In this document: in pieces, positions 7,763 to 16,038 of the stretch
Layout of the letters: each line of letters starts with the position of its first letter
Numbering within the stretch: position 1 is the first letter of the stretch
Assembly (NCBI RefSeq): GCF_022012395.1
Contig: NZ_JAKLTQ010000008.1
Location: 62,001-126,000, forward strand
Length of the DNA stretch: 64,000 bases
Direction of reading: 5' to 3'
From: Arthrobacter hankyongi
Lineage (GTDB): Bacteria > Actinomycetota > Actinomycetes > Actinomycetales > Micrococcaceae
Notes under the pieces: generated by a model
Databases searched by the model: none
Told to the model about the DNA's origin: nothing
What the model saw: the letters and a program-made list of their open reading frames with translations, nothing else
Program-made: the position numbers and the translations under genes

Positions 7763-8821
7763 CTAACCCCGCTCCAGCAGCGCCGCCACCACGCGCCCGG
7801 CCGCCTGACCGTCCCCGTACGGGGCGGCTCCGTCGTCCGCGGGCCGGGGCCGGCGGACCGCTGCGGCCAGCGTGCCCAGGTCCTGGCCGACCAGTTGGTT
7901 CCAGCCCAGGTCGACCGTTTCGGTCCATTCGGTTTCCGGTCGGATGGTGGTGCACAGGGTGCGCAGCAGGAACGCCTCCTTCTGCAGGCCGCCGGAATCC
8001 GTGACGACGCCGGCGCTGTGCAGGACCGCGTTGACCAGTTCCGGATAGGCCAGCGGTTCCAGGACCCTGATGGCGCCCTGGTCCAGGGCCACGCCGTGCC
8101 GGGCGGCAAGTTCGCGCAGCCGCGGATGGGCCAGCAGCAGCACCGGCTTCGGCAGGGATGCCAGCGACGCCACGATCGAGGCCAGGCGCTGCGGGTCGTC
8201 CGTGTTGTCCGGCCGGTGGATGGTGCACACATAGAATTCGCCCGGAACGGCGCCGGCAGGCAGCGGCCGGGGGCGGGCCAGCAGTTCGTCACGGACCGTG
8301 TAGAGCACATCGGTCATCACGTCGCCGACCAGCAGGCTGCGTTCGGCCAGCCCCTCGTCAGCCAGGTGCTTCATCGCCACCTCCGTGGGGGCCAGCAGCA
8401 GGTCGGCGGCATGGTCGGTCAGGACGCGGTTGTGCTCTTCGGGCATCCGCCGGTTGAACGAGCGCAGCCCGGCCTCCAGGTGGGCCAGCGGCAGATGCAG
8501 CTTCACGGCCGCCAGCCCCGCGGCCAGGGTGGAGTTGGTGTCGCCGTAGACCAGCACCCAGTCCGGCCGCACCGAATCGAGCACGTCCTCCAGTCCGCTG
8601 AGCATGGCGGCGGTCTGGTGGCCGTGGCTGCCCGAGCCCACCGCCAGGTTGTAATCCGGGGTGGGGATGCCCAGGTCCCGGAAGAAGACATCCGAGAGCA
8701 GCGCGTCGTAGTGCTGGCCGGTATGGACGATCAAGTGCTCCGCGCGGCCGGACATCGCCCGGGCGATGGGGGCCAGCTTGACGAACTGAGGGCGCGCGCC
8801 GACGACGCTGAGGATTCGCAT
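7763..8821 (-). CDS. wbpI: UDP-N-acetylglucosamine 2-epimerase family, WbpI-like
   Basis: The 352-residue enzyme epimerises C2 of a UDP-amino sugar. Catalytic regions are intact: YGDTNST (Asp), HLEAGLRS (Glu), PEEHNR (Glu) and TIHRPDN (His), plus TDSGGLQKE. The stretch SDVFFRDLGIPTPDYNL and the HG.QTA segment after it resemble the WbpI branch, which acts on UDP-2,3-diacetamido-glucuronic acid, more than WecB. WbpA, B, D and E-like enzymes lie 12-16 kb upstream. The start ATG 8821 (MRILSVVGARPQFVK) is the normal N-terminus of the family; an ATG at 8896 would add 25 atypical residues. It is the last gene of the leftward operon that begins at 14677. Assignment to WbpI rather than WecB is inference. 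Confidence 0.85.
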   Translation of the reverse strand: MRILSVVGARPQFVKLAPIARAMSGRAEHLIVHTGQHYDALLSDVFFRDLGIPTPDYNLAVGSGSHGHQTAAMLSGLEDVLDSVRPDWVLVYGDTNSTLAAGLAAVKLHLPLAHLEAGLRSFNRRMPEEHNRVLTDHAADLLLAPTEVAMKHLADEGLAERSLLVGDVMTDVLYTVRDELLARPRPLPAGAVPGEFYVCTIHRPDNTDDPQRLASIVASLASLPKPVLLLAHPRLRELAARHGVALDQGAIRVLEPLAYPELVNAVLHSAGVVTDSGGLQKEAFLLRTLCTTIRPETEWTETVDLGWNQLVGQDLGTLAAAVRRPRPADDGAAPYGDGQAAGRVVAALLERG

Positions 8822-8899
8822 GGGTATTAGCCTATCTTTCGCTGCCTCCCCCGCACGCTGCGCGCGAAGGCGGGTAGGCGGCAGCGTCCGGGGCACGCG

Positions 8900-9931
8900 C
8901 TACCGCCCCGAGTGCAGCCTGCGGTAGATCCCGGCCAGCTGCTGCACCGACGGTTCCGGGCCGTGGTGCCGGCGCACCCACTGCGGTCCGCCGAGCCGGG
9001 CCGAGGCAGCCGGCGGGTCGTCGAGCACCTCGCGCAGCTGCTCGGCCAGCTCCGCCGGGCTGCCCTGCAGGACCGGCACCGGCCCGGGATAGTAGCCCTC
9101 GCCGAGCGCGGACATGGCCACCGGGACGCCAATCCCGACCGCCTGGAGGTCGCTCATGGCCAGGATGCCGGCGCTTTGGCCGACGACGGCGTGGGCGCCA
9201 GCCAGCCAGTCCAGGTAGCGGCGCTTCGGCATCCGCGGCAGCAACGTGATGCCCGTTGCGGCGGCTTCGGCAGCATCCGCGCCCCAGTCCAGGCCCTCCA
9301 GCCGGACGCCGGGACCGACGGCGGCGGCGATGGCCCGGGCGAGCTCCAGTTGGGCGCGGCCGCCCTTGGCGGCTTCCCAGCGGGAGGCGAAGACGATCCT
9401 GGGCCGGTCCGCGGGCCTGAAGGCCGGCAGTTCCTCCGGATCCACCGGATTCGGCAGATACTCGGCGTCCGCACGGGCCGCTTGGGCGTGCACGGCCAGG
9501 TCCGGGGTCGAGAACAGCACGGCCGCGGCATGCTCGAGGCCCCAGGCGATGCCGGCCCGTCGTGCCGGATCGTAGTACTGGGTGCGGATGTCCGTGCCGT
9601 GCAGGTGCAGCACGAACGGCCGGTGCGGCCGGGACCGGACGATTCCGGTCCGGGAGCCCGAGTGCACATGCAGCAGGTCCGCGGCCAGGATCCCGGCCGC
9701 GCGCCGGGCCTGCCAGCCGGCCGAGGCCAGCTGCCGCAGGGCGCGGCGCGCCGGCGGCAGGCCGGGACCGGGTTCCGGGGGGACGGCGTCGAACTGCCGC
9801 CATGGGAGCGATGCCCGGCGGCCATACTTGACCAAGGTGGCGCCGACGTCCGCGGCGTCGTAGAGGTGCAGGACGCGCGGCGGCCGGCCGGGCGGGGCGG
9901 CGTCACCCACGGACGGTCCCGTGCCGTTCAC
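8900..9931 (-). CDS. Glycosyltransferase, GT-B fold
   Basis: A protein of about 343 residues with the two-domain GT-B layout: LLHVHSGSRTGIV and FVLHLHGTDIR in the acceptor half, and RPRIVFASRWEAAKGG and a DLQAVGIGVPVAMS nucleotide-sugar segment in the donor half. It should add a sugar to a lipid-linked glycan on the cytoplasmic face. The GTG at 9931 overlaps the stop of the preceding gene (GTGA), so coupling favours this start; an ATG at 9979 is possible. Donor and acceptor are unknown. Confidence 0.8.
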   Translation of the reverse strand: MNGTGPSVGDAAPPGRPPRVLHLYDAADVGATLVKYGRRASLPWRQFDAVPPEPGPGLPPARRALRQLASAGWQARRAAGILAADLLHVHSGSRTGIVRSRPHRPFVLHLHGTDIRTQYYDPARRAGIAWGLEHAAAVLFSTPDLAVHAQAARADAEYLPNPVDPEELPAFRPADRPRIVFASRWEAAKGGRAQLELARAIAAAVGPGVRLEGLDWGADAAEAAATGITLLPRMPKRRYLDWLAGAHAVVGQSAGILAMSDLQAVGIGVPVAMSALGEGYYPGPVPVLQGSPAELAEQLREVLDDPPAASARLGGPQWVRRHHGPEPSVQQLAGIYRRLHSGR

Positions 9932-11073
9932 TGACGGTCCAGCGCCGGACCGAGCAGCGCGCCGATGGCCGTTTCCCAACCGCGGCTTTGGTGTTCGGCG
10001 GAAAGCTCCTCGGCGGCCTGGTCCGCATGCTGCTTCCAGCCGTCCACCAGTTCCGGCGTCAGCGAATCCAGCACCTCGCGCAGGCTGGCGGAGGAGAAAT
10101 CGCCGGCGACGGCGCCCAGTCCGTGGCGCTCGACCAGCTCCACCATGGCCGGCGAGGGGCCGATGATCAGGCCGGTGCGGGCCTGGACCGCCTCAAAGAA
10201 CTTGTTCGGCAGCGCCTGGGCGAGGTTGAAGTTCGTCGGCGGCAGGTAGGCGATCGCCACGTCGTATTCCGCCACGGTGTCCAGCAGCTGCTCGTAGGGC
10301 ACCGGGTCCCGGAACCGCACGGCCGGAACCTCCTCGGCCAGCTGCCGCAGTTCGGCGACGTAGCCTGGTTCGTTGGGCATGACGATCAGGTCCAGCTCGA
10401 TCCCGGCGCGGATGCCGCGGAAGGCCTCGATGATGTCCTCGATCTTGCGGTAGCGCTGGCCGGCGGCGCTGTGGATCAACCGGATGGTGCTGCCGGTGGG
10501 CCGCGGCGACTTCTCCACATACGGCGCGGCATTGGTCACCACCGCGGCCCGGACCCCGTAGTCCAGGCCATACTGGCGGGCGATCCCGTCGGAGACGGTG
10601 GTCACCGACGCCGCCCGGGGCAGGTAGGTCCGGCACAGCCAGCGCATGTACGGTGCGACCAGCACCCGCCAGGCCGGCTTGTCGAAGTGTTCCTTGGGCC
10701 CGAACTCGTGCAGGTCCGCATGGACGCCGCAGCGGCTGTCCAGGGACAGCGCCAGCGGCACGGTGTTCAGGTCGTTGGCCAGCACCGCGTCGAACTGCCG
10801 CCAGCGCAGCAGCCGGTAGGCTTCGGCCACCCCGGCCACGCTCCAGTAGACGTCCCGGTAGCGGCGCAGGGCCAGGCGTTTCGGATCACGTGGCCAGCCG
10901 ATGCAGGCGGCGTCGAGTTCAATATGCTCGGCCACACCGTCCGGGGCCGGACCGTAGCCGCAGGTGGTTACCCGGTACTTGTCCCGGAACAGGTTGATCT
11001 GCTTGAGCACCCGCGGATCCCGCCGCAGCGGGGACAGGGACAGGATCAGCAGGCTGGGCTGCGCGTCATTCAC
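9928..11073 (-). CDS. Glycosyltransferase, family 4-like
   Basis: The 381-residue protein starts with GTG in a GTGA overlap with the upstream GT2 gene. It has an N-terminal acceptor domain (LLILSLSPLRRDPRVLKQ, DAVLANDLNTVPLAL) and a donor-binding domain ending LPNKFFEAVQARTGLIIGPSP. It is clearly a paralogue of the gene at 14837: both share the PYM...C..YLPR segment, NAAPY/NAGPY and LPNKFF(E/D)xVQAR. It likely adds one residue of the surface polysaccharide; the specificity cannot be read from sequence. Confidence 0.84.
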   Translation of the reverse strand: MNDAQPSLLILSLSPLRRDPRVLKQINLFRDKYRVTTCGYGPAPDGVAEHIELDAACIGWPRDPKRLALRRYRDVYWSVAGVAEAYRLLRWRQFDAVLANDLNTVPLALSLDSRCGVHADLHEFGPKEHFDKPAWRVLVAPYMRWLCRTYLPRAASVTTVSDGIARQYGLDYGVRAAVVTNAAPYVEKSPRPTGSTIRLIHSAAGQRYRKIEDIIEAFRGIRAGIELDLIVMPNEPGYVAELRQLAEEVPAVRFRDPVPYEQLLDTVAEYDVAIAYLPPTNFNLAQALPNKFFEAVQARTGLIIGPSPAMVELVERHGLGAVAGDFSSASLREVLDSLTPELVDGWKQHADQAAEELSAEHQSRGWETAIGALLGPALDRQ

Positions 11074-12236
11074 GCGGCGTCCTTTCGTCGGAGTCGTTCC
11101 GGCAGCCGGCGGAGCGGTCCGGAGGCGGCCGCCAGCAGTGAATTCAGGTTGGCCCGCAGCGGGGACTCGCGGCGGACATTGTCCGGCCAGCGGCGGGTGA
11201 GGCTGCGCCGGAGCAGGCCGGCCGCCTGCCGGCGCCGCAGCGCCGCGGCGACGGCAGCGGCCGACGGCGGCCCGCCGCTGCCGCGCAGGCTGAGCAGCAG
11301 TGCCTCGTCCGGGGCGGAGAGCAGCCGCGGCGCTCCGGGCGCCAGCCGCACGATGTCCGTGATGATGCGGGACAGTTCCTCGCGCTCAGCCCCGGTCCAG
11401 TCGAAGTCCGGGCCGCGGCGCAGCGCCGCCCCGACCACGTGCCCGCGCAGCAGCTTCACCGCCACAGCCTGGCGGGAGCGGGCCGGCAGGCCGTCGAGCC
11501 AGCGGCCGGCCAGCAGCCGGGAGACATCCTTAAACTGTTCGGCCAACGGCAGCACCGCGCCGGTGACCCGTTCGCCGCCGTCCTGGCCGACCAGGTAGCA
11601 GGGCGCGGTGGCCGGATAGACAATCGGTTCGCCGCTGAACCACAGCCGCAGCCCGAATTCGAGGTCCTCGCCGGTACGCAGCCCGGGGGCCAGCCGCAGC
11701 CCGAGGCGCTCCACCGCCTCGCGCCGGATCAGTCCCAGCGGCGCGGTCCGGTAGGCGAGCCGGTCCAGGACCGGGTCCACCTGCAGCCCGCGCAGCACCC
11801 GGGCGCGCGGCGTGAGGATCCGGCCACCGCCGCGCACGCGCACCGGGGCGATGGCGGCGGCGGCACCGCGGGCGACGGCGGCAGAGCGCCAGGCATCCAA
11901 GGCTCCGGGTTCCAGCTCGTCATCCGAGCCCATGATGGCCACCCAGGGTGCCTGCGCGTGCTGCAGACCGTGGTTGAACGGGCCGGCCGGGGAAGGAATC
12001 CCGTCGCGCAGTTCCAGCACCCGGACGGTGTCTTCGGGCAGGTCCCCCGGCAGGCCGGCCAGCGCCGCGCGGACGGGCTGCGAATCCATGTTGTGGCAGA
12101 CCACCGTCGCGCGCACGGTGCCGGGCGTTCCCGCTGCCAGCACGGAGGCCACGGCACGGCGGACCGGGCGTTCCGGCGAGTGCACGGCTATGACCACTTC
12201 CACCGGTTCCGCCAGGGCGGCGCCGGCCTCAGCCAC
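11070..12236 (-). CDS. Glycosyltransferase family 2 protein
   Basis: The GT-A domain is evident from VEVVIAVHSPERPVRRAVAS, the DxD-type metal site in MGSDDELEPGALDAW and LRTGEDLEFGLRLWFSGE, where ED would be the catalytic base region. A GTG at 12236 preceded by GGAG at suitable spacing is chosen; it overlaps the DUF2304 gene by 8 bp. A longer frame to 12467 is open, but its extra residues are low-complexity Pro/Arg translated across the DUF2304 tail and are not believable. The product is about 388 residues. The C-terminal third is helical and basic, possibly for membrane contact. Confidence 0.82.
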   Translation of the reverse strand: MAEAGAALAEPVEVVIAVHSPERPVRRAVASVLAAGTPGTVRATVVCHNMDSQPVRAALAGLPGDLPEDTVRVLELRDGIPSPAGPFNHGLQHAQAPWVAIMGSDDELEPGALDAWRSAAVARGAAAAIAPVRVRGGGRILTPRARVLRGLQVDPVLDRLAYRTAPLGLIRREAVERLGLRLAPGLRTGEDLEFGLRLWFSGEPIVYPATAPCYLVGQDGGERVTGAVLPLAEQFKDVSRLLAGRWLDGLPARSRQAVAVKLLRGHVVGAALRRGPDFDWTGAEREELSRIITDIVRLAPGAPRLLSAPDEALLLSLRGSGGPPSAAAVAAALRRRQAAGLLRRSLTRRWPDNVRRESPLRANLNSLLAAASGPLRRLPERLRRKDAA

Positions 12237-12840
12237 CGGCCGGCTCCGGGCGGCGGGACCCGCGCTCGCGATCGGCCGCACCGGCGGGCGGCACGGTGCC
12301 GGCGGGCGGCACGGTGCCGGCGGCAGTGCCCGCGGCGGGGCCGTCGTCGTGGCCGGGCAGCCGGTGATCGTCCACAGGCACCGCCGGAGCGCCCTCGCGG
12401 CCCGGCCGCGGACCGCCGTTGAGCGGCGCCGCCGGATACCCGCCGTCGTCGGTGGTGGGTTCGGCACCGCGGTCCGCCGTGGTTGCGCTCCCGGCGGCCG
12501 TCTCCTGCGGCTTGGGCGCCTCGTCCAGCGCGATCCGGCGTGCCAGCTTGGTGATGCGCGCCTCGAGCTGGCGGGTGCGCTGGGAGGACGTGGCCATGTA
12601 GATCATGAAGAAGACGATCAGCGCATACAGGACCAGGTCCGTGCCGCGGCCGATGCCCAGCAGGTTGGCCACCCAGGTCAGCACCGAGGGGAAGAACACC
12701 GACAGCGCCGCAGCCAGGGCGAAGACCGTCAGCAGGATGCGGCGCACGGCCTGGTGCCGGGCGTTGCCGGCTCCGCGCATCAGCGTGAGGGTGCCGACCA
12801 CCACGGCGAAGAAGAGCAGAAGCTGGACGATGATGATCAT
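12229..12840 (-). CDS. DUF2304 family membrane protein with low-complexity tail
   Basis: The first 120 residues hold three hydrophobic helices (IIIVQLLLFFAVVVGTL, RILLTVFALAAALSVFF, TDLVLYALIVFFMIYMA) and the helical RQLEARITKLARRIALDE, the pattern of the DUF2304 family. Such genes often sit beside a dolichyl-phosphate mannose synthase-like GT2, as here (gap of 4 bp). AGGTAGG precedes the ATG. The C-terminal 80 residues are Pro/Ala/Gly-rich and contain a tandem GTVPPA repeat, so their length may vary between strains. A membrane partner of the neighbouring GT2 is likely but not proven. Confidence 0.8.
   Translation of the reverse strand: MIIIVQLLLFFAVVVGTLTLMRGAGNARHQAVRRILLTVFALAAALSVFFPSVLTWVANLLGIGRGTDLVLYALIVFFMIYMATSSQRTRQLEARITKLARRIALDEAPKPQETAAGSATTADRGAEPTTDDGGYPAAPLNGGPRPGREGAPAVPVDDHRLPGHDDGPAAGTAAGTVPPAGTVPPAGAADRERGSRRPEPAGG
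12281..12316. repeat. 18-bp tandem repeat, two perfect copies
   Basis: CCGGCGGGCGGCACGGTG occurs at 12281-12298 and again at 12299-12316, followed by a degenerate third start. It lies in the DUF2304 coding tail and keeps frame (6 codons per unit). Confidence 0.85.
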
Positions 12841-12844
12841 GGGC

Positions 12845-13510
12845 CTACCTGTAGAAAAGATCCGCGAGGATGTTGACGCCGTTCAGCAGGGATTGACCTT
12901 TCGCCTTGGAGTATTCGGTGTAGATGATCTGGACCGGGTGTTCCACCAGCCGCGGCTTGAGCTCGGCCAGCTGCGAGATGAGCTCGGAGGCATGGGCCAT
13001 GCGGTCCTGGCGCAGTTCGATCCGTGCGGCCACGGGTGCCGAGATCGCCCGCAGCCCGTTGTGCGCGTCGGTCAGCTGCAGTCCGGTGGCCAGCCGCGAC
13101 TGCAGCGCGGCGCTGCGCAGCACCAGCTTCTTCAGCCAGGACACGTCCGCGCTGCCGTTCAGGAACCGCGAGCCCAGCACCACGTCCGCCTCCCCGGACC
13201 GGATCCTGGCCAGCATCGCCTTCGCATCGCTGACCTGGTGCTGGCCGTCCGCGTCAAAAGTGATCAGGACATCGGCTTCCGGGTCCTGCAGCGCGTATTC
13301 GATGCCCGTCTGCAGGGCCGCGCCCTGCCCGAGGTTGACCGGGTGCTGGACGACGACGGCGCCGGCTTCCCGGGCAATGCGGGCCGAGCCGTCCGAGCTG
13401 CCGTCGTCAACGCAGACCACGTGGGGAAATTCCTCCAGCAGTCCTGCGATCACGGTGCCGACGACGGTAGCCTCGTTGTACACCGGCACGACTACCCAGC
13501 AACGACTCAC
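12845..13510 (-). CDS. Glycosyltransferase family 2, dolichyl-phosphate mannose synthase-like
   Basis: This short GT-A enzyme of about 222 residues has WVVVPVYNEATVVGTVI, VCVDDGSSDGS and DVLITFDADGQHQ (the DxD metal-binding site), with NLGQGAALQTGIEYAL between them. No C-terminal membrane helices are present, so it probably relies on the DUF2304 protein encoded next to it. The predicted job is transfer of a sugar from a nucleotide to polyprenyl phosphate, feeding extracytoplasmic glycosylation. The GTG at 13510 gives the usual short N-terminus; an ATG at 13546 is an alternative. Confidence 0.87.
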   Translation of the reverse strand: MSRCWVVVPVYNEATVVGTVIAGLLEEFPHVVCVDDGSSDGSARIAREAGAVVVQHPVNLGQGAALQTGIEYALQDPEADVLITFDADGQHQVSDAKAMLARIRSGEADVVLGSRFLNGSADVSWLKKLVLRSAALQSRLATGLQLTDAHNGLRAISAPVAARIELRQDRMAHASELISQLAELKPRLVEHPVQIIYTEYSKAKGQSLLNGVNILADLFYR

Positions 13511-13558
13511 CCAGCCAGTATTCCATACCGGCCTGAACGCCCTCACGGCGCCCGGTGG

Positions 13559-14677
13559 TCAGCCGGCTGCGGTGTCAACGTAATGCTGCTCGAGTTCGGC
13601 GCAGCTGCCGGCCAGGCTGCGGTGGCGTTCCACATACTGCCGCGCCGCCCGGCGCATCGTGTGGTATTCGGCGCCGGAGAGCTGGAGCAGCTCCGAGAGC
13701 GCCGCCTGCAGCCCCGGGTAGTCCGCCTCGGCGGCCAGCAGGCCGGAGACGCCGTCGTCGACCATCTCCGGTATCCCGCCGCTGCGGTAGGCCAGCACCG
13801 GTGTGCCGCAGGCCTGCGCCTCGAGCAGGACCAGCCCGGCGGCCTCCCGCGCTCCCCCGGCCTCCTGGCTCGGTGCCACCAGCAGGTAGGCCTGCTGCAG
13901 CCAGCGGCGGATCTGCTCCCGGTCCAGCCGGCCCAGGAACTCGATGTGGGGATGGCTGGATGCCTGCTCCCGGACCGCCTCGCGCAGCGGACCGTCGCCG
14001 ATGACCACCAGGCGGTGGTGCGCGCGGCGCCAGACGGCCAGCGAGGCGTCGATCAGGTCCCGGATGCCCTTTTGCGTATTCAGCGCGCCCACGAACAGCA
14101 CAATCGGTGCCTCCGCCGCCTCAGTACCGTCGCCGGGCACGAAGTAGTCGGTGTCCACGCCCTGGTAGTGGACCTGGATCTTGGCCGCGTCCAGGCCCAG
14201 ATCCACGGCCCGGCCGGCGAGGTACCGGCTCACCGCGAGGAGCCGCCGGCTCTGCGCGGCGGCGGCCAGCACATTGCGGTGGTGCCATTTGGCCATCATC
14301 GTGTCCGCCGGGTTGGCCAGCGACACCACATCCGATCCGTGCAGCGTGGTCAGCAGCGGTGCCGGGGCCTGCCGCGAGGCATTGACCGCGGGCAGGGACC
14401 AGGTGCCGAAGTGCTGGTGGATCACATCCGGCCGGAACCGGCGCACCGCCAAGGTCATCAGCGGCATAAAGGCGGGGATCATCAGCTCGCGCTGGCGGAA
14501 GCCGAGCCCGATCCGGGGCACGAAGTCGGTGATCGGGACGGAGACCGAGGGGTCCTCGATGTCGGCAGCGAGCGTAAAGATGCGGAAATCGTGCCGGCTG
14601 CCCAGCTTCTGGGCATGGGCCGTGGCGAAATACGTCGGCGGAATGCGCAGCGTGCTCTTGGTGATCGCGATCTTCAC
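13559..14677 (-). CDS. Glycosyltransferase family 4 protein
   Basis: A 372-residue GT-B enzyme and probable first gene of the leftward operon 14677-7763. The acceptor half includes DVIHQHFGTWSLPAVN and LLTTLHGSDVVSL; the donor half has VLFVGALNTQKGIRDLIDA, RLVVIGDGPLREAV and the E..GLVLLEAQACGTPVLAY motif of GT4 retaining transferases. The start is GTG at 14677 with AGGATGAGAA upstream. The product is likely a membrane-associated polysaccharide assembly enzyme; donor unknown. Confidence 0.87.
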   Translation of the reverse strand: MKIAITKSTLRIPPTYFATAHAQKLGSRHDFRIFTLAADIEDPSVSVPITDFVPRIGLGFRQRELMIPAFMPLMTLAVRRFRPDVIHQHFGTWSLPAVNASRQAPAPLLTTLHGSDVVSLANPADTMMAKWHHRNVLAAAAQSRRLLAVSRYLAGRAVDLGLDAAKIQVHYQGVDTDYFVPGDGTEAAEAPIVLFVGALNTQKGIRDLIDASLAVWRRAHHRLVVIGDGPLREAVREQASSHPHIEFLGRLDREQIRRWLQQAYLLVAPSQEAGGAREAAGLVLLEAQACGTPVLAYRSGGIPEMVDDGVSGLLAAEADYPGLQAALSELLQLSGAEYHTMRRAARQYVERHRSLAGSCAELEQHYVDTAAG

Positions 14678-14836
14678 TTCTCATCCTGGACGGTAGGCGG
14701 GCCTGCCTGCCATCCTAACCACGCCGGCCCGCGGCGGTGCGGCAGGTAGGCTGGATGCGGCCAGCCGCCGGGATTTCCGGCTGCCGGGGACCCGGGGAAT
14801 AACGGCGAAACACCAACTAATCACCAAGGAGCAGGT
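14678..14836. promoter_or_regulatory. Divergent promoter region between two glycosyltransferase genes
   Basis: The 159-bp gap must hold the promoter of the leftward operon (14677-7763) and that of the rightward gene at 14837. The right half is relatively AT-rich (AATAACGGCGAAACACCAACTAA as two parts around 14800-14820). No consensus -35/-10 pair was certain. Confidence 0.4.
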
Positions 14837-15976
14837 TTGGCGGCACGGATCCTGTGCATCTCGTTTTCCGACATCGAGGCTGATTCACGGGTGCTGCGCC
14901 AGCTGGCCCTGCTGGCCGAGGCCGGTGAGGTGACCACGCTCTCCTACGGCCGCCGGCCGCCGGGCTCGAGCACCCATCTGGAGATCGACGCCGCCCTGCC
15001 CTCGCTGCCCCAGACCCTTGGCGGAGTGGCCAGGCTGGGGCTGCGGTTGCATGGGTCGGTCGAGTTGACGGCCCCGGCCGTCCGCCGCGCGCTGGAGCTG
15101 GTGCGCGGGCGCCGCTTCGACCTGGTCGTCGCCAACGAGGCCCGTGCCCTGCCGCTGGCCCACGCCGTCGCGGACGGCGCCCCGGTGTGGGGAGATATGC
15201 ACGAGTGGGCCCCCGAGGAGCGGGCCCATGTGCTGCCGTGGCGGCTGCTGGTCAAGCCGTACATGTATGCCGTCTGCGCCAAGTACCTGCCGCGCACCGC
15301 CGCGGTGACGGCGGTGAACGCGTCCATCGCGGCCCTGTACACCGAGCGGTTCGGCTGCCCGGTCCAGGTGGTGCGCAATGCCGGGCCGTACCGCGAGCTG
15401 GCGCCCTCGCCGCCGGCACCGGGCCGGATCCGGCTGGCCCACAGCGGCGCCGCGGTGCCCGGGCGCAACCTCGAGGGGACCATCGACGCGGTCAAGGCGC
15501 TGGATGACCGCTTCAGCCTCGATTTGTACCTGGTCAAGGCGCGCGACGGCGGCCGCTACTGGCAGCGGCTGCGGGACCTGGCCGCCGGGGACGAGCGGAT
15601 CGCCTTCCACGACGCGGTGGCTCCGGAGGCGCTGCCGCGGACGCTGAACCAGTACGACGTCGGGGTGTTCAGCCTGCCGCCGCAGACGACGAACCACCGC
15701 CTGATGCTGCCGAACAAGTTCTTCGACTTCGTCCAGGCGCGGCTGGCCCTTGTTTTCAGCCCGTCCCCGGAGACAGCGCGGCTGATGCGCGAACATGACC
15801 TGGGCGTGGTCACCGAGGACTTCAGCACCGAGGCACTGGTCCGGGCCTTGTCGGCGCTGACCCCGGAGCGGGTGGAACACTACAAGGCGAATGTCCACCG
15901 TGCGGCCAGGGCGCTCAGCTCGGACCAGGACGAGGCGGTCAGCCGCGCGGTGCTCGCCCGCCTCCTGGGCGCCTAG
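14837..15976 (+). CDS. Glycosyltransferase, paralogue of the gene at 9928
   Basis: The 379-residue protein starts with TTG at 14837 behind AAGGAG (14826-14831). It opens ILCISFSDIEADSRVLRQL, has DLVVANEARALPLAH, and ends its donor domain with LPNKFFDFVQARLALVFSPSP. The shared segments with the product at 9928-11073 point to an old duplication. It is the only glycosyltransferase in this island read rightward. It probably adds a related sugar in the same polymer; the specificity is unknown. Confidence 0.84.
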   Translation: MAARILCISFSDIEADSRVLRQLALLAEAGEVTTLSYGRRPPGSSTHLEIDAALPSLPQTLGGVARLGLRLHGSVELTAPAVRRALELVRGRRFDLVVANEARALPLAHAVADGAPVWGDMHEWAPEERAHVLPWRLLVKPYMYAVCAKYLPRTAAVTAVNASIAALYTERFGCPVQVVRNAGPYRELAPSPPAPGRIRLAHSGAAVPGRNLEGTIDAVKALDDRFSLDLYLVKARDGGRYWQRLRDLAAGDERIAFHDAVAPEALPRTLNQYDVGVFSLPPQTTNHRLMLPNKFFDFVQARLALVFSPSPETARLMREHDLGVVTEDFSTEALVRALSALTPERVEHYKANVHRAARALSSDQDEAVSRAVLARLLGA

Positions 15977-15982
15977 CACGTG

Positions 15983-16022
15983 CCGCCGCCCGCGCGCACT
16001 GGGAGTTGCGCACGGGCGGCGG
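15983..16022. terminator. Bidirectional terminator hairpin
   Basis: CCGCCGCCCGCGCGCA (15983-15998) pairs with TGCGCACGGGCGGCGG (16007-16022) with a single mismatch and an 8-base loop, between two convergent genes. Confidence 0.7.
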
Positions 16023-16038
16023 GGATTGGGGATGACCG

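Noticed and set aside
12237-12467. Longer start for the GT2 gene at 11070
   Set aside because: The added residues are a frame-shifted reading of the DUF2304 tail repeats; the GTG at 12236 has GGAG upstream and gives the normal GT2 start.
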